From positions 3,286,001 through 3,350,000 of the forward strand of contig NZ_CP015732.1 in the NCBI RefSeq assembly GCF_001750145.1: 64,000 bases of DNA, given 5' to 3'. Positions 27,341 through 35,289 of the stretch are shown piece by piece. The position numbers were made by a program, and so were the translations under genes. The notes below the pieces were generated by a model. It was not told the origin of the DNA. It did no database searches and worked only from the letters and a program-made list of their open reading frames with translations. The DNA comes from Arthrobacter sp. U41 (GTDB lineage: Bacteria > Actinomycetota > Actinomycetes > Actinomycetales > Micrococcaceae). The stretch's first letter is position 1; each line of letters starts with the position of its first letter.

Positions 27341-27725
27341 TGGGCGCCTACACCGCCCTCACCGGCGCGGACATCCCAACCAGGGAGGCGGCCGTGATTG
27401 CCGGGGTCCCCAGGGCCACAGCGACCCGCAAACGCCGAACCCCGGCGGAAGACCCGCTGCCTGCCCCGGCACCGGCAAATAGGCTCTCAGTGGCAGAGCG
27501 CGCCCACATCCTGGCGACCGTGAACTCAACGGATTTCATCGACCTGCCACCGGTGCAGATCTATGCCCGGCTCCTGGATGAAGGCACCTATTTATGCTCA
27601 ATCTCCACGTTCTACCGCGTCCTGGAGGAGAACCGGCAGGTCAAGGAACGCCGCCGACAGGCACGCCACCCGGCCCGGGCCGTCCCGGAGCTGGTCGCGA
27701 CCGGCCCCGGGCAAGTTTTTACCTG
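27340..27725 (+). pseudogene. Transposase orfB, 5' part (cut by RIT insertion)
   Basis: Encodes the N-terminal region of an rve-type transposase up to G-Q-V-F-T, just before the first catalytic Asp. The reading then runs into the RIT end and stops at 27807 after foreign residues. The expected next residues W-D-I-T-K-L-A-G-P-V-K-G are found at 31117 onward. The gene is inactive in its present form. Confidence 0.85.
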
Positions 27726-27811
27726 TTATGCCGACGTTGTGATTATGCCGATGTTGGTCTGCGATCCCAGGTTCCAGGCGGTGGACGGGGTGAAAAGGTC
27801 GGCATAATCAC
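27724..27811 (+). repeat. Left 88-bp terminal inverted repeat of the RIT element
   Basis: These 88 bases are identical base for base to the reverse complement of 31002-31089. They contain three copies of the motif TTATGCCGA (two direct, one inverted), probably recombinase binding sites. Such perfect identity points to recent activity or gene conversion. Confidence 0.9.
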
Positions 27812-27863
27812 GCTGTGGTGATCGGCTTGTCTTCTCAACTATTGGGCAGACAAGGAGCACACG

Positions 27864-29084
27864 ATGACAGCGACAACACGAGCGGACCGGGTCCAGATCC
27901 ACGGTCCGCTGCAGAAACACGCCGAGGGATTCAAGGCCGAACTATTGCGGCTGGGATTCACCCCGGCATCGATTGTGAATCAGTTCCATCTGCTGGCACA
28001 TCTGAGCCGGTGGCTCGAGGCGGGAAGCATGCGCCTTGGCGATCTGACGGTGGTGCAGGTCGATGCATTCCTCGCCGAACGCAAAGCGACACATACCGCG
28101 TTGTTCACCCGCAAGGCGCTGCGCCCGTTGCTGGGCTGGCTGGCTGAGTCAGGGATGATCACCGCGGAGGCAGCGTCTCCACCCCGGCCGCCGGAGGATC
28201 CGGCGGTGCTGGTCCGGTTCGAGCGCTACCTTCTGACGGAGCGTCGTATCGGGGCGCGCACCACGTCAGCTTATGTGGTGCGGGTCCGGCGGTTCCTGAA
28301 GACACATTGTCCGTCCGAGGGGTTCGCCGGGTTGAGCGGTGCCGACGTCACGCGCGCGTTGCTGGAGGAGGGAGTGGGGCGGGCACCTGCGTCGGTGAAA
28401 AAGTTCGGCTATGCGCTGCGGGCCTTTCTGCGGTTCTGTTTCATCACCGGCGAGCTCGACCGTGATCTGACCGGAGCGACGCTGGTGATTCGGGAACCGT
28501 TGCCCTCCCTTCTTCCGCTGGGCGCCAGCGCGGAACAGATCGACACCCTCCTGCAGGGCTGTGACCGGACCACAGCTGCGGGGCGGCGCGAATATGCGGT
28601 AATCCTCCTGCTAGCCCGGCTCGGCCTCCGCGCCGGGGAAGTGGCCGGAATGCAGCTGGAAGACATTCACTGGCGCCACGGCGAGGTCCTCATCCGCGGC
28701 AAGGGCGCCAAACTCGAGTGCCTTCCGCTGCCAGCCGAGGTCGGCGCCGCGGTGGTGGACTATCTGATGCATGCCCGTCCGGCCGATGCGGACTTGCGGG
28801 AAGTGTTCTGCACCATCCGTGCTCCGCGACGACGGCTAAGCTCTCCGGGGGTTTGGGCGATCGTGACCCGTGCCTGCACCCGCGCGGATTTGGAGACATT
28901 CGGGCCCCACCAGCTGCGCCACAGTTTGGCCGAGGCGATGGTTGCCGCCGAAGTGCCGTTGGCCGCGATCGGGCAAGTACTCCGCCACGAGGATCCCGCG
29001 ACGACGGCGAACTACGCCCGGGTGGACGTGATCCGGTTACGAGAGCTGGCCCGGCCCTGGCCGGCCGGGGGTGAACTGTCATGA
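27864..29084 (+). CDS. ritA: RIT tyrosine recombinase A
   Basis: A 406-residue integrase with ribosome site AAGGAG before the ATG. N-terminal core-binding domain, then catalytic residues Arg (L-G-L-R-A-G-E-V), Lys (I-R-G-K-G-A-K), H-Q-L-R-H-S-L, His (L-R-H-E-D-P) and Tyr (T-T-A-N-Y-A-R). It is first in the trio and its stop overlaps ritB. In RIT elements all three proteins are thought to be needed for transposition. A small HTH protein, present in the ginABCD module of the same island, is absent here. Confidence 0.88.
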   Translation: MTATTRADRVQIHGPLQKHAEGFKAELLRLGFTPASIVNQFHLLAHLSRWLEAGSMRLGDLTVVQVDAFLAERKATHTALFTRKALRPLLGWLAESGMITAEAASPPRPPEDPAVLVRFERYLLTERRIGARTTSAYVVRVRRFLKTHCPSEGFAGLSGADVTRALLEEGVGRAPASVKKFGYALRAFLRFCFITGELDRDLTGATLVIREPLPSLLPLGASAEQIDTLLQGCDRTTAAGRREYAVILLLARLGLRAGEVAGMQLEDIHWRHGEVLIRGKGAKLECLPLPAEVGAAVVDYLMHARPADADLREVFCTIRAPRRRLSSPGVWAIVTRACTRADLETFGPHQLRHSLAEAMVAAEVPLAAIGQVLRHEDPATTANYARVDVIRLRELARPWPAGGELS

Positions 29085-30016
29085 CCTGGAACGAGAAAGT
29101 CACCGATTATCTGCGCCTGCGCCGCCAGCTCGGCGCCCGCCTTACCTGGCCTGAACACCTGCTGCACCAGTTCGCCACACACCTCACGGCCGCGGGCATC
29201 GAGGTTATCACCGTCACCGAGGCAATCACTTGGTGCAGTCTCCCGCCGGCCGGGGTGACGGCCGCGCCGAGGACCCGGGCGTCGAGTCGGATGACCGCCG
29301 TCCGTGGGTTCGCCGACTACATGCACGCCCTGAACCCGATCCACGAGGTTCCGCCCCGCGGGATCTTCGCCGGCCCCGTGCATCGTCAGGGTCCCTACAT
29401 ATATTGTTCCGCTGAAATCACGGCGGTGATCCGCGCAGCCGCCACCCTGGAGGGCAGGAGTCGGGCGCAGACTTACCCGGTGTTGTTCGCGCTGCTGGCG
29501 GCCACAGGACTACGGGTCGGGGAGGCCCTCGCACTGGACAGGGACAGCGCCGATTTGGATGCCGGAGTGCTGCTGATCAGTCGGGGAAAGGGGCGCGACC
29601 CACGGCTGGTTCCGCTCCACCCGACCGCCACTGCCGCACTCGAACGCTATGCTCACTGGCGCGATGACCAGCACCACGGTCGCAGGCCAGCGTTCTTCAC
29701 CGACGCAGACGGCGAACGGTTGAAATACGCAACTGTTCGCGATAACTGGGTGCACGCTTCTACTGCCGCAGGACTACGCACTGCGGCGCGGCAGCCACGG
29801 ATGCACGACCTGCGGCATACGTTCGCGGTGAACACGCTGCTGGGCTGGTATCGCGACGGGGCCGATGTTGCCGCGAAGATGCCCGCCCTGTCGATCTATC
29901 TGGGCCATTCCGATCCGGCGAATACCTACTGGTATCTGAGCGCCGTTCCCGAACTGCTCGCTCACGCTGCCGCCCGCCTTGATGCCGCGAACACCCGGGA
30001 ACAGGCAGAATCATGA
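29081..30016 (+). CDS. ritB: RIT tyrosine recombinase B
   Basis: A 311-residue integrase starting at the ATG inside the ritA stop (29081-29084). Catalytic set: T-G-L-R-V-G-E-A, G-K-G-R-D-P-R, H-D-L-R-H-T-F, L-G-H-S-D-P and the nucleophile region N-T-Y-W-Y-L-S. It is the middle member of the trio, and all conserved residues are present, so it is probably active. Confidence 0.88.
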   Translation: MTWNEKVTDYLRLRRQLGARLTWPEHLLHQFATHLTAAGIEVITVTEAITWCSLPPAGVTAAPRTRASSRMTAVRGFADYMHALNPIHEVPPRGIFAGPVHRQGPYIYCSAEITAVIRAAATLEGRSRAQTYPVLFALLAATGLRVGEALALDRDSADLDAGVLLISRGKGRDPRLVPLHPTATAALERYAHWRDDQHHGRRPAFFTDADGERLKYATVRDNWVHASTAAGLRTAARQPRMHDLRHTFAVNTLLGWYRDGADVAAKMPALSIYLGHSDPANTYWYLSAVPELLAHAAARLDAANTREQAES

Positions 30017-31005
30017 GCAGTCTCGCCCCGCTGCTGCAAGCGTTCTTCACCGACCGGCTGGTCACCCAGCGCCAGGCCAGCGGCAACACAATCGCGGCCT
30101 ACCGCGATACGTTCACGTTGCTTCTCGGCTACGTCTGCGATCTGAAAGACAAGACGCCCTCACTGGTGGAAATCAGCGATCTTGATGCCGACACCATCAC
30201 CGGGTTCCTCCACTATCTGGAGGAAGTTCGGGGCAACAGCCTCCGCACCCGCAACGCCCGCCTAGCCGCGATTCACTCCTTGTTCGGTTACGCCGCATTG
30301 CGCCACCACGAGCATGCCGAAGTGATCCAACGCGTCCTGGCGATCCCGACCGCGAGAATGCACCGCAACATCGTCACCTGGCTTGACCCCAGCGAAGCCG
30401 ATGCACTGCTGCGCGCCTGCGACCAAGACACCCGCACCGGCCGCCGCGACCATGCAATGTTCACCCTGGCGATCCAGACCGGACTGCGCATCAGCGAGAT
30501 CATCGGGCTCACCATCGCAGACGTCCACACCGGTGTCGGCGCGCACGTCCACTGCCTCGGCAAGGGCCGCAAAGAACGCCGCACACCGCTGCTGCCAGCC
30601 ACCGTCACCGTCATGAATGAATGGATCGTCGAACACAGTGGCCCCGCCGATGCCGCGCTGTTCACCACCAGCACTGGCCGACGTCTCAGCCGTGACGCGA
30701 TCGAGCACCGCATCCACCACACCATCACCACGGCTGCAACGTCCTGCCCCTCGCTGGTCGGAAAACACGTGACCATGCATACGCTGCGCCACACCGCCGC
30801 GATGCGGCTGCTGCACGCCGGCGTCGATACCACCGTCATCGCTCTCTGGCTCGGCCACGAACAGATCTTCACGACAAACATCTACCTCCACGCCGACATG
30901 ACCGTGAAGGAGGAAGCGATCGCGAAAGTCACCCCACCCGGCATCGCGGCTACGGTGCGCTACCAGCCCCCCGACACCGTCCTGGCCTTCCTCGCGATGC
31001 TGTGA
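30013..31005 (+). CDS. ritC: RIT tyrosine recombinase C
   Basis: A 330-residue XerC-like integrase whose ATG overlaps the ritB stop. Catalytic set: T-G-L-R-I-S-E-I, G-K-G-R-K-E-R-R, H-T-L-R-H-T-A, W-L-G-H-E and Tyr in N-I-Y-L-H-A-D. The gene ends with its stop codon inside the right inverted repeat (31002-31089), so the repeat is partly coding. Confidence 0.88.
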   Translation: MSSLAPLLQAFFTDRLVTQRQASGNTIAAYRDTFTLLLGYVCDLKDKTPSLVEISDLDADTITGFLHYLEEVRGNSLRTRNARLAAIHSLFGYAALRHHEHAEVIQRVLAIPTARMHRNIVTWLDPSEADALLRACDQDTRTGRRDHAMFTLAIQTGLRISEIIGLTIADVHTGVGAHVHCLGKGRKERRTPLLPATVTVMNEWIVEHSGPADAALFTTSTGRRLSRDAIEHRIHHTITTAATSCPSLVGKHVTMHTLRHTAAMRLLHAGVDTTVIALWLGHEQIFTTNIYLHADMTVKEEAIAKVTPPGIAATVRYQPPDTVLAFLAML

Positions 31006-31089
31006 TTATGCCGACCTTTTCACCCCGTCCACCGCCTGGAACCTGGGATCGCAGACCAACATCGGCATAATCACAACGTCGGCATAACA
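31002..31089 (-). repeat. Right 88-bp terminal inverted repeat of the RIT element
   Basis: Exact inverted copy of 27724-27811. It starts 4 bp before the end of ritC and carries the same TTATGCCGA motifs in opposite orientation. Confidence 0.9.
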
Positions 31090-31093
31090 CGTC

Positions 31094-31113
31094 TTATGCC
31101 GACGTCGGCATAA
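31094..31113. repeat. 20-bp perfect palindrome at the RIT outer right end
   Basis: TTATGCCGACGTCGGCATAA is its own reverse complement and is made of two head-to-head copies of the RIT end motif. It is found only on the right side, next to the host transposase junction, and may be the trace of a crossover between two ends or the original att site. Confidence 0.7.
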
Positions 31114-31116
31114 GAG

Positions 31117-31735
31117 CTGGGATATTACCAAGCTCGCCGGCCCGGTCAAGGGCAAATACTACGATTGCTACGTCATGATCGACATCTATTCGCGCTACAT
31201 TGTGGGCGCCTACGTCCATGCCCACGAGTCCGGGGAACTGGCGGTGGAAATGATGAAGGAAATCTTCGGTATCCACGGCATCCCGCAGATCGTCCACGCC
31301 GACCGTGGCACCTCCATGACGTCCAAAACAGTCGCCGCGCTGCTCTCGGACCTGGAGGTCACCCGGTCCCATTCCCGGCCCCGGGTCAGCAACGATAATC
31401 CGTACAGTGAGGCCTGGTTCAAATCGCTGAAGTTCGCCCCCATATTCCCCGAACGCTTCGGGTCCCTGCCTGACGCGAGGGCCTTCATAAGCTCCTTCGT
31501 CGACGGGTATAACCACACCCATTGCCACACCGGCATCGGCCTCAATACACCGGCAGACGTGCACTACGGACTGGCCGCGGGCAAAGCCCTTGAACGGGCC
31601 AAAACCCTTGCCGCCGCACGGGCAAAAACACCCGAACGATTCACCACCAACAACGACCCCAAGATCATGGCCATCCCCAACACCGCCTGGATCAACAAAC
31701 CAGCCGAGAAGACCGACACAAAAGCAGCAGCCTAA
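31117..31735 (+). pseudogene. Transposase orfB, 3' part (catalytic core)
   Basis: Continues the gene begun at 27340: W-D-I-T-K-L-A-G-P-V-K-G with the first catalytic Asp, then H-A-D-R-G-T-S-M and Y-S-E-A-W-F-K-S-L-K for the second Asp and the Glu. The rest runs to T-D-T-K-A-A-A and TAA. It has the whole rve core but no own start. Confidence 0.85.
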
Positions 31736-31957
31736 CTCCCACTGGCCTCATTCACCTTGACAAATTCCGCTTGGGGGCCTATGCGGGAGCAGGAGTCGGC
31801 GCGGTTGAGGGGCACCCTGGCTGGATTGACTGTCTTCGGGGCCTTCGAGGGAGGGACGTTGGGCGCTATCCGAGGTGCCTTCTCAGGACTCGGGATCACG
31901 GGGCCGAGGGGCGACGGCGGGGGACCAGTGGAGCGAGCGGGGTTGGACGGTGACCAG

Positions 31958-31988
31958 AGAGAACGGACACTGTCCAGTCGTACACAAA
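31958..31988 (-). repeat. Right terminal inverted repeat of the umuC island
   Basis: The reverse complement begins TTTGTG and includes GTTCTCT, matching the left end at 1621-1650 with small gaps. It abuts the umuC 5' fragment at 31990. Confidence 0.5.
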
Positions 31989-31989
31989 A

Positions 31990-32078
31990 GACGACCAAGG
32001 GGCGGCCCTCCAGGGAGGGGTCAAGGCGCGTTCTGCGCTGGCGTAGAAGCAGTTCACATCGACAAGGGCGATGCTGAC
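31990..32078 (-). pseudogene. umuC: umuC remnant, 5' part
   Basis: The minus strand reads I-A-L-V-D-V-N-C-F-Y-A-S-A-E-R-A, the UmuC N-terminus with the metal-binding Asp. After a one-base deletion near 32022-32026 it continues D-P-S-L-E-G-R-P-L-V-V in another frame. It stops at the island end. The next residues of the protein (L-S-N-I-D-G-C) are at the other end of the island, at 1604 downward. The gene begins 16 bp after umuD, the usual umuDC order. Confidence 0.85.
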
Positions 32079-32094
32079 CCGGCCGGTCCGGGCC

Positions 32095-32384
32095 CTAGAC
32101 ATGGTGCAGGCGGCGGGTGGCGACGCCCCAGACGACCAGGTCCGACAGGGCAGGGACCCTGATATCCGGGTAGCGGGGGTTGTCCGCCTGAAGCACGCCG
32201 CCTGAAGCAGTGAGGCGCAGCCGCTTGACTGGAGCTCGCCGTCGAGGACAGCGACGACGACGCAGCCGTCGCGGGGCTCGAGGGCCCGGTTGACGATCAG
32301 CTCGTCGCTGTCGCTGATCCCGGCGCCCTCCATGGAATCGCCGGACACCCTGACGACGTAGGTGCTGGTGATGTCCTTGATCAT
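32095..32384 (-). pseudogene. umuD: umuD remnant (S24 peptidase-type translesion subunit)
   Basis: The minus strand reads Y-V-V-R-V-S-G-D-S-M-E-G-A-G-I-S-D-S-D-E-L-I-V-N-R-A-L-E-P-R-D-G with the self-cleavage Ser in G-D-S-M. Just before the catalytic Lys (V-K-R-L) a one-base deletion shifts the frame. The C-terminus, ending V-W-G-V-A-T-R-R-L-H-H-V, is in the new frame and stops at 32095. The N-terminal arm with the cleavage site is absent; a stop lies a few codons before Met 32384. Non-functional. Confidence 0.85.
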
Positions 32385-32548
32385 TCTCTGTAGATGTAAC
32401 TGTTAGCCCGGAATGGCGGTTAAGTCGCAGCTTGAAATGGTGATTTTGCCGTTCCGTATGGGGAACCCTGAACGGGACAGTGCAGACGCACGTGGGATCC
32501 GGTGGTGCATCACATCTGAGAGGTGCCGTATTCTGCCGGTGCTGCTGG

Positions 32549-32731
32549 CTAGGCTCCCGTGCTTGTCAGTACCGCGCCCCAGAGAACCAGGAGCAAACCA
32601 AGCAAAGCTATGGCGAGGGAGATTCTGCGCCTCGTGTCAAAAGGTTCCCCCCTTCCGCGCGGCTTCCTCGCCCCATACGCGGCAGCGCTGACTCCGACGA
32701 CAACACGTATGATCACCAGTATCAGGTTCAT
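32549..32731 (-). CDS. Small two-helix membrane protein (hypothetical)
   Basis: A 60-residue ORF starting M-N-L-I-L-V-I-I-R-V-V-V-G-V-S. It has two hydrophobic segments separated by a basic loop (A-R-K-P-R-G-R-G-E-P-F-D-T-R-R-R), a pattern seen in real small membrane proteins. No strong ribosome site and no family recognised. Otherwise the interval 32385-32851 holds nothing that could be supported. Confidence 0.35.
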   Translation of the reverse strand: MNLILVIIRVVVGVSAAAYGARKPRGRGEPFDTRRRISLAIALLGLLLVLWGAVLTSTGA

Positions 32732-32851
32732 GGTTTGTAGCATTCCACAGACGTCGACGGCTTCTGTCCGAAATACTCGTCCTGTACGCCCCGATGCGGG
32801 TCACCGACTCGGACCCGTTCTACGTGCACATCGCCTGAAAGGACAAGGCTT

Positions 32852-33088
32852 GTGATCCAATCAGGGGCCTCCAACATCAACGCATGGAGCCACCTTGTCG
32901 ACCTGGTCGTGGAACCGCCTCAACCTAAAGATCCCATCGAGGCGCTCAAAGCGGCACAAAGCGGCAAGACACCACCAACGCTCAGAGTGCCTTTGGTCTT
33001 CACCGGAATCTACGGCGGACCCATCCACCTGACGATCGAGGTCCTTGATCGCGAGCCGGAAACGGTCACCCCCGGATGGGAGGACTGA
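32852..33088 (+). CDS. Hypothetical protein
   Basis: A 78-residue ORF from a GTG preceded by AAAGGACAAGG. Composition is normal (N-A-W-S-H-L-V-D-L-V-V-E-P-P, then P-L-V-F-T-G-I-Y-G-G-P-I-H-L-T-I-E-V). No family recognised. It ends 15 bp before the IS3 element at 33104. Confidence 0.45.
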   Translation: MIQSGASNINAWSHLVDLVVEPPQPKDPIEALKAAQSGKTPPTLRVPLVFTGIYGGPIHLTIEVLDREPETVTPGWED

Positions 33089-33129
33089 GCTGCTGCGGTG
33101 ATTTCGGACAGCGGAATTAGTGGATTCTT

Positions 33130-34023
33130 CTACGCTGCCAAGGCTGGCTGTTGATAACCATAGTGGACTTCGTTGGGCCGCCGGTAACCCAGCGCGGAGT
33201 GACGGCGCCGGCTGTTGTAAAACCCCTCGATGTAGCGAATGACGTCGCTCCGGGCTTGTGATTTGGTCGCGTAAACGGTCCGGTAGACACGCTCGTTTTT
33301 CAGGGCGGAGAAGAACGATTCGGCCATGCTGTTATCCCAGCACACGCCGGTGCGTCCCATCGAGGAGCGCATACCGAGGCCGGCCACCAGGGCCCTGAAA
33401 TCCGTCGAGGTATAGACGCTGCCCCGGTCGGAGTGCCAGATCGCGGACGGCTCGATCCGGGTTGTCGCGGCGGCGTTCCTAAGCGCATCGGTCACGAGCT
33501 CGGTGCGCATGTGATCGGCGATGGACCAGCCGACGACTTTCTTTGAGTAGCAGTCGATGACGGTGGCGAGATAGACGAACCCTTGCCAGGTGTGGATGTA
33601 GGTGATGTCGCCGACGAACTTCACTCCGGGGCGGTCGGCGGTGAAGTCCCGGTTGACGAGGTCGGGCATGCCCGCGGCTGCCTCAGCGTCAGCCTCGGTG
33701 GTGATGCGGAACGGGCGTGGCTGACAGGCCACCAGGCCCTGGTGGCGCATGATCTGCCGCACCAGCTCGGGCGAGCACTCGGTCTGTTCCGCGGCGAGAT
33801 CGGCGTGGATCCGCCGGTACCCGTAGGTGCCCTCGGACTCCTCGAAGAAGTGCTGGATCCGTGCCGTCAGGGCCTGCCGGCGCCCCGAGGTGGCAGATTG
33901 CGGACGGGTGGCCCAGTGATAGAAACCGGAGGTTGAGACGGCCAGCCAGCGGCACATTTTCACCACCGAGTTTAGATTGGCGGGCTCAGCTTTTTGGGAA
34001 TCGATGAATTCATACTTGCTCAC
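33130..34023 (-). CDS. IS3-family transposase OrfB (second element)
   Basis: A 297-residue DDE transposase from a GTG overlapping the orfA stop. Catalytic core V-G-D-I-T-Y-I, H-S-D-R-G-S-V-Y, M-A-E-S-F-F-S-A-L-K-N-E; C-terminal Y-N-S-R-R-R-H-S-A-L-G-Y. It is probably made as an OrfAB fusion through -1 slippage on a six-A run (plus-strand T at 34056-34061). Confidence 0.9.
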   Translation of the reverse strand: MSKYEFIDSQKAEPANLNSVVKMCRWLAVSTSGFYHWATRPQSATSGRRQALTARIQHFFEESEGTYGYRRIHADLAAEQTECSPELVRQIMRHQGLVACQPRPFRITTEADAEAAAGMPDLVNRDFTADRPGVKFVGDITYIHTWQGFVYLATVIDCYSKKVVGWSIADHMRTELVTDALRNAAATTRIEPSAIWHSDRGSVYTSTDFRALVAGLGMRSSMGRTGVCWDNSMAESFFSALKNERVYRTVYATKSQARSDVIRYIEGFYNSRRRHSALGYRRPNEVHYGYQQPALAA

Positions 34024-34313
34024 TACCGCTGCTCCCGCGCGAAGTAAGCGCTGGCTTTTTTCAGGAAGGCAGTCTCCGCCCGCAGCTCTTGAACTTCACG
34101 CTCGAGCTCCTTCAGCCGGGCCCGTTCCGAGACCGTCAGATCCACCTCTGTCCCGCCGTTGGCCTCGCGGTACTTGACCAGCCAGTTGCGGAGCGTCTCG
34201 GGGCCGACACCGTACGCCGTGGCCACGTCCTTGATCGGCTTGGACGTGGTGATCACCTCGCGGCACAGCTCGTCCTTGAACTCCTGGGTAAATCGCTTAC
34301 GTGATGCGGTCAT
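34023..34313 (-). CDS. IS3-family transposase OrfA (second element)
   Basis: A 96-residue HTH protein (F-T-Q-E-F-K-D-E-L-C-R-E-V, A-Y-G-V-G-P-E-T-L-R-N-W-L) with a C-terminal heptad helix (L-K-E-L-E-R-E-V-Q-E-L-R-A-E). It contains the slippery A-run near its end. Intact. Confidence 0.9.
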   Translation of the reverse strand: MTASRKRFTQEFKDELCREVITTSKPIKDVATAYGVGPETLRNWLVKYREANGGTEVDLTVSERARLKELEREVQELRAETAFLKKASAYFAREQR

Positions 34314-34394
34314 GCTGATCTCTACTTTCGGTAGACCCCCATTTTAAGAGGGCCCACTGTCCGAGATCTCCGCGGCAGCCCAGACGTTGCGGAC

Positions 34395-34679
34395 GTGTCC
34401 CTGGTCATCCCGGAAGGCAAGGTGTACTTCAACCAGCCCACTGGCGCGGACACGCACGAGGTCGGGTTCATGTCAGCGGCGGAGGCGGGCAGTTATCGGG
34501 CCCGGCTTCACGCCGTAGGCAGGGACCTGGATTACGACATCGTCGTGGAAGAGTCAAAGGAAAGGCACCTGGTGCAGTTCTGGAAGGCCCCGCCCGCGAA
34601 CACGATCGTACTGGCAAACGCTTCGTCTGTGGGGAAATCTCTGCCGCGGTTTGTCGCTATGTGGCAAAGCAACCTCTGA
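34395..34679 (+). CDS. Hypothetical protein, possibly the 3' part of an IS-truncated gene
   Basis: A 94-residue ORF from GTG 34395 (S-L-V-I-P-E-G-K-V-Y-F-N-Q-P-T-G ... L-V-Q-F-W-K-A-P). The frame is also open up to the IS3 end at 34364 with plausible residues (R-G-S-P-D-V-A-D-V), so the true gene may have been longer. It is followed at 34698-34731 by a terminator, which supports a real gene. No family recognised. Confidence 0.5.
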   Translation: MSLVIPEGKVYFNQPTGADTHEVGFMSAAEAGSYRARLHAVGRDLDYDIVVEESKERHLVQFWKAPPANTIVLANASSVGKSLPRFVAMWQSNL

Positions 34680-34697
34680 CCGGTCCAGGGACACGCA

Positions 34698-34731
34698 AAA
34701 AGGACCCGCAGAGAATTCCCGGGGTCCTTTT
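34698..34731 (+). terminator. Rho-independent terminator
   Basis: AAAAGGACCC (34698-34707) pairs with GGGTCCTTTT (34722-34731), giving a 10-bp stem ending in T residues. It lies 18 bp after the stop of the 34395-34679 gene. The A-tract on the other side lets it work in both directions. Confidence 0.7.
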
Positions 34732-34921
34732 GTGCGCCGGGAGAGGCTGCTAGCGACACACGCTGAACTCCGCCTATCCGGCCCTCAACTTTTCTTGAGT
34801 TCCTCGGCGAGCATCGCGATGATGCCGCTGGGACCTCGGTCTCGCCAAGCAGGATGCTCGAACAAAGCGTAACGAAGGATCTTTTGACCTGTCTCAGTAG
34901 CAGGTCCGTTAGAGGAACCCT

Positions 34922-35050
34922 CTACGGCCACGATTTTGCTGGCATAACCGTTGTCATGGCCCACAACCCCGCCAAGATGAACCCCACAACCACCAGTACT
35001 ATGATCCAGCCGAAGGTCCGCCAAGAGTTGTTGTCGGTGCCGTCCGTCAC
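34922..35050 (-). CDS. Very small single-helix membrane protein (hypothetical)
   Basis: A 42-residue reading from a GTG, T-D-G-T-D-N-N-S-W-R-T-F-G-W followed by a membrane helix (I-I-V-L-V-V-V-G-F-I-L-A-G-L-W-A). The frame extends upstream to about 35150 without an ATG, so the start is open. The strong hydrophobic segment makes chance less likely. The flanking intervals 34732-34921 and 35051-35289 show nothing else. Confidence 0.3.
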   Translation of the reverse strand: MTDGTDNNSWRTFGWIIVLVVVGFILAGLWAMTTVMPAKSWP

Positions 35051-35289
35051 GTTGCCCCAATTCAGATACTTCTCTGACGCTGCTTGGTGCCTAAGCGTAG
35101 AACGTCCTGGCGATTCTCGAAGATTATTGTTGTGCAGCCACCACGCGTCCCGTTAGAGGGGCCAGCAGGAAACGGCATTTACTGCCGGCCGGTGGGGAAC
35201 CTTTAGCGGACACCGCGCGGAGATTGCAGATAACTTTTGTCGAGGGTGGCGGTCGGGTATGCCTTACGACGTTCCGTATTGGGTGTGGA

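Larger units (their letters stand above)
27726..31116 (+). mobile_element. RIT element (Recombinase In Trio)
   Basis: Three tyrosine recombinase genes, each overlapping the next by ATGA, lie between perfect 88-bp inverted repeats. This is the hallmark of RIT elements. It sits inside orfB of an IS. CTG occurs at 27723-27725 and 31117-31119, and deleting the element with one CTG restores the transposase reading F-T-W-D-I-T-K, so CTG is a 3-bp duplication or crossover core. The right end carries an extra 20-bp palindrome beyond the inverted repeat. Confidence 0.85.
26829..31761 (+). mobile_element. Two-ORF insertion sequence (IS3-like) interrupted by a RIT element
   Basis: Outer ends at 26829-26852 and 31739-31761 are inverted copies sharing ATGAGGCCAGTGG plus partial matches outward (GTCA.GGT). 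Between them lie orfA and an orfB whose two halves are separated by the RIT element at 27726-31116. Without that insertion the IS would be about 1.54 kb. The target duplication could not be recognised. Confidence 0.7.
1608..31989. mobile_element. Integrative genomic island inserted in umuC (GInt-like, fructan-utilisation cargo)
   Basis: The two sides of this segment are the two halves of one umuC gene, both on the minus strand. Joining them at the triplet GAC present at 1605-1607 and 31990-31992 restores an uninterrupted UmuC reading across the junction (codons ttg gtc gtc ctc tcc aac). The ends show an imperfect inverted repeat (TTTGTG...GTTCTCT). A four-gene recombinase module sits at the left end, as in GInt islands. 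Later arrivals inside are an IS3, an IS with a RIT element, and an integrase fragment. Exact ends are uncertain by about 15 bp because the 13 bases 1608-1620 are neither umuC nor part of the inverted repeat. Confidence 0.75.
33104..34364 (-). mobile_element. IS3-family insertion sequence (second copy type)
   Basis: The ends TCGGACAGCGG (33104-33114) and its inverted partner CCACTGTCCGA (34354-34364) bound an orfA/orfB pair on the minus strand, about 1.26 kb. It differs in sequence from the 3223-4494 element. No clear target duplication was recognised. Confidence 0.8.

Noticed and set aside
27726..31116. Possible CRISPR or integron array because of repeated TTATGCCGA motifs
   Set aside because: Motifs are confined to the element ends as inverted repeats; there are no regularly spaced units with unique spacers.
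34785..35060. 91-aa minus ORF as a gene
   Set aside because: Composition looks random; the neighbouring frame contains a membrane helix and is more plausible, though still weak.
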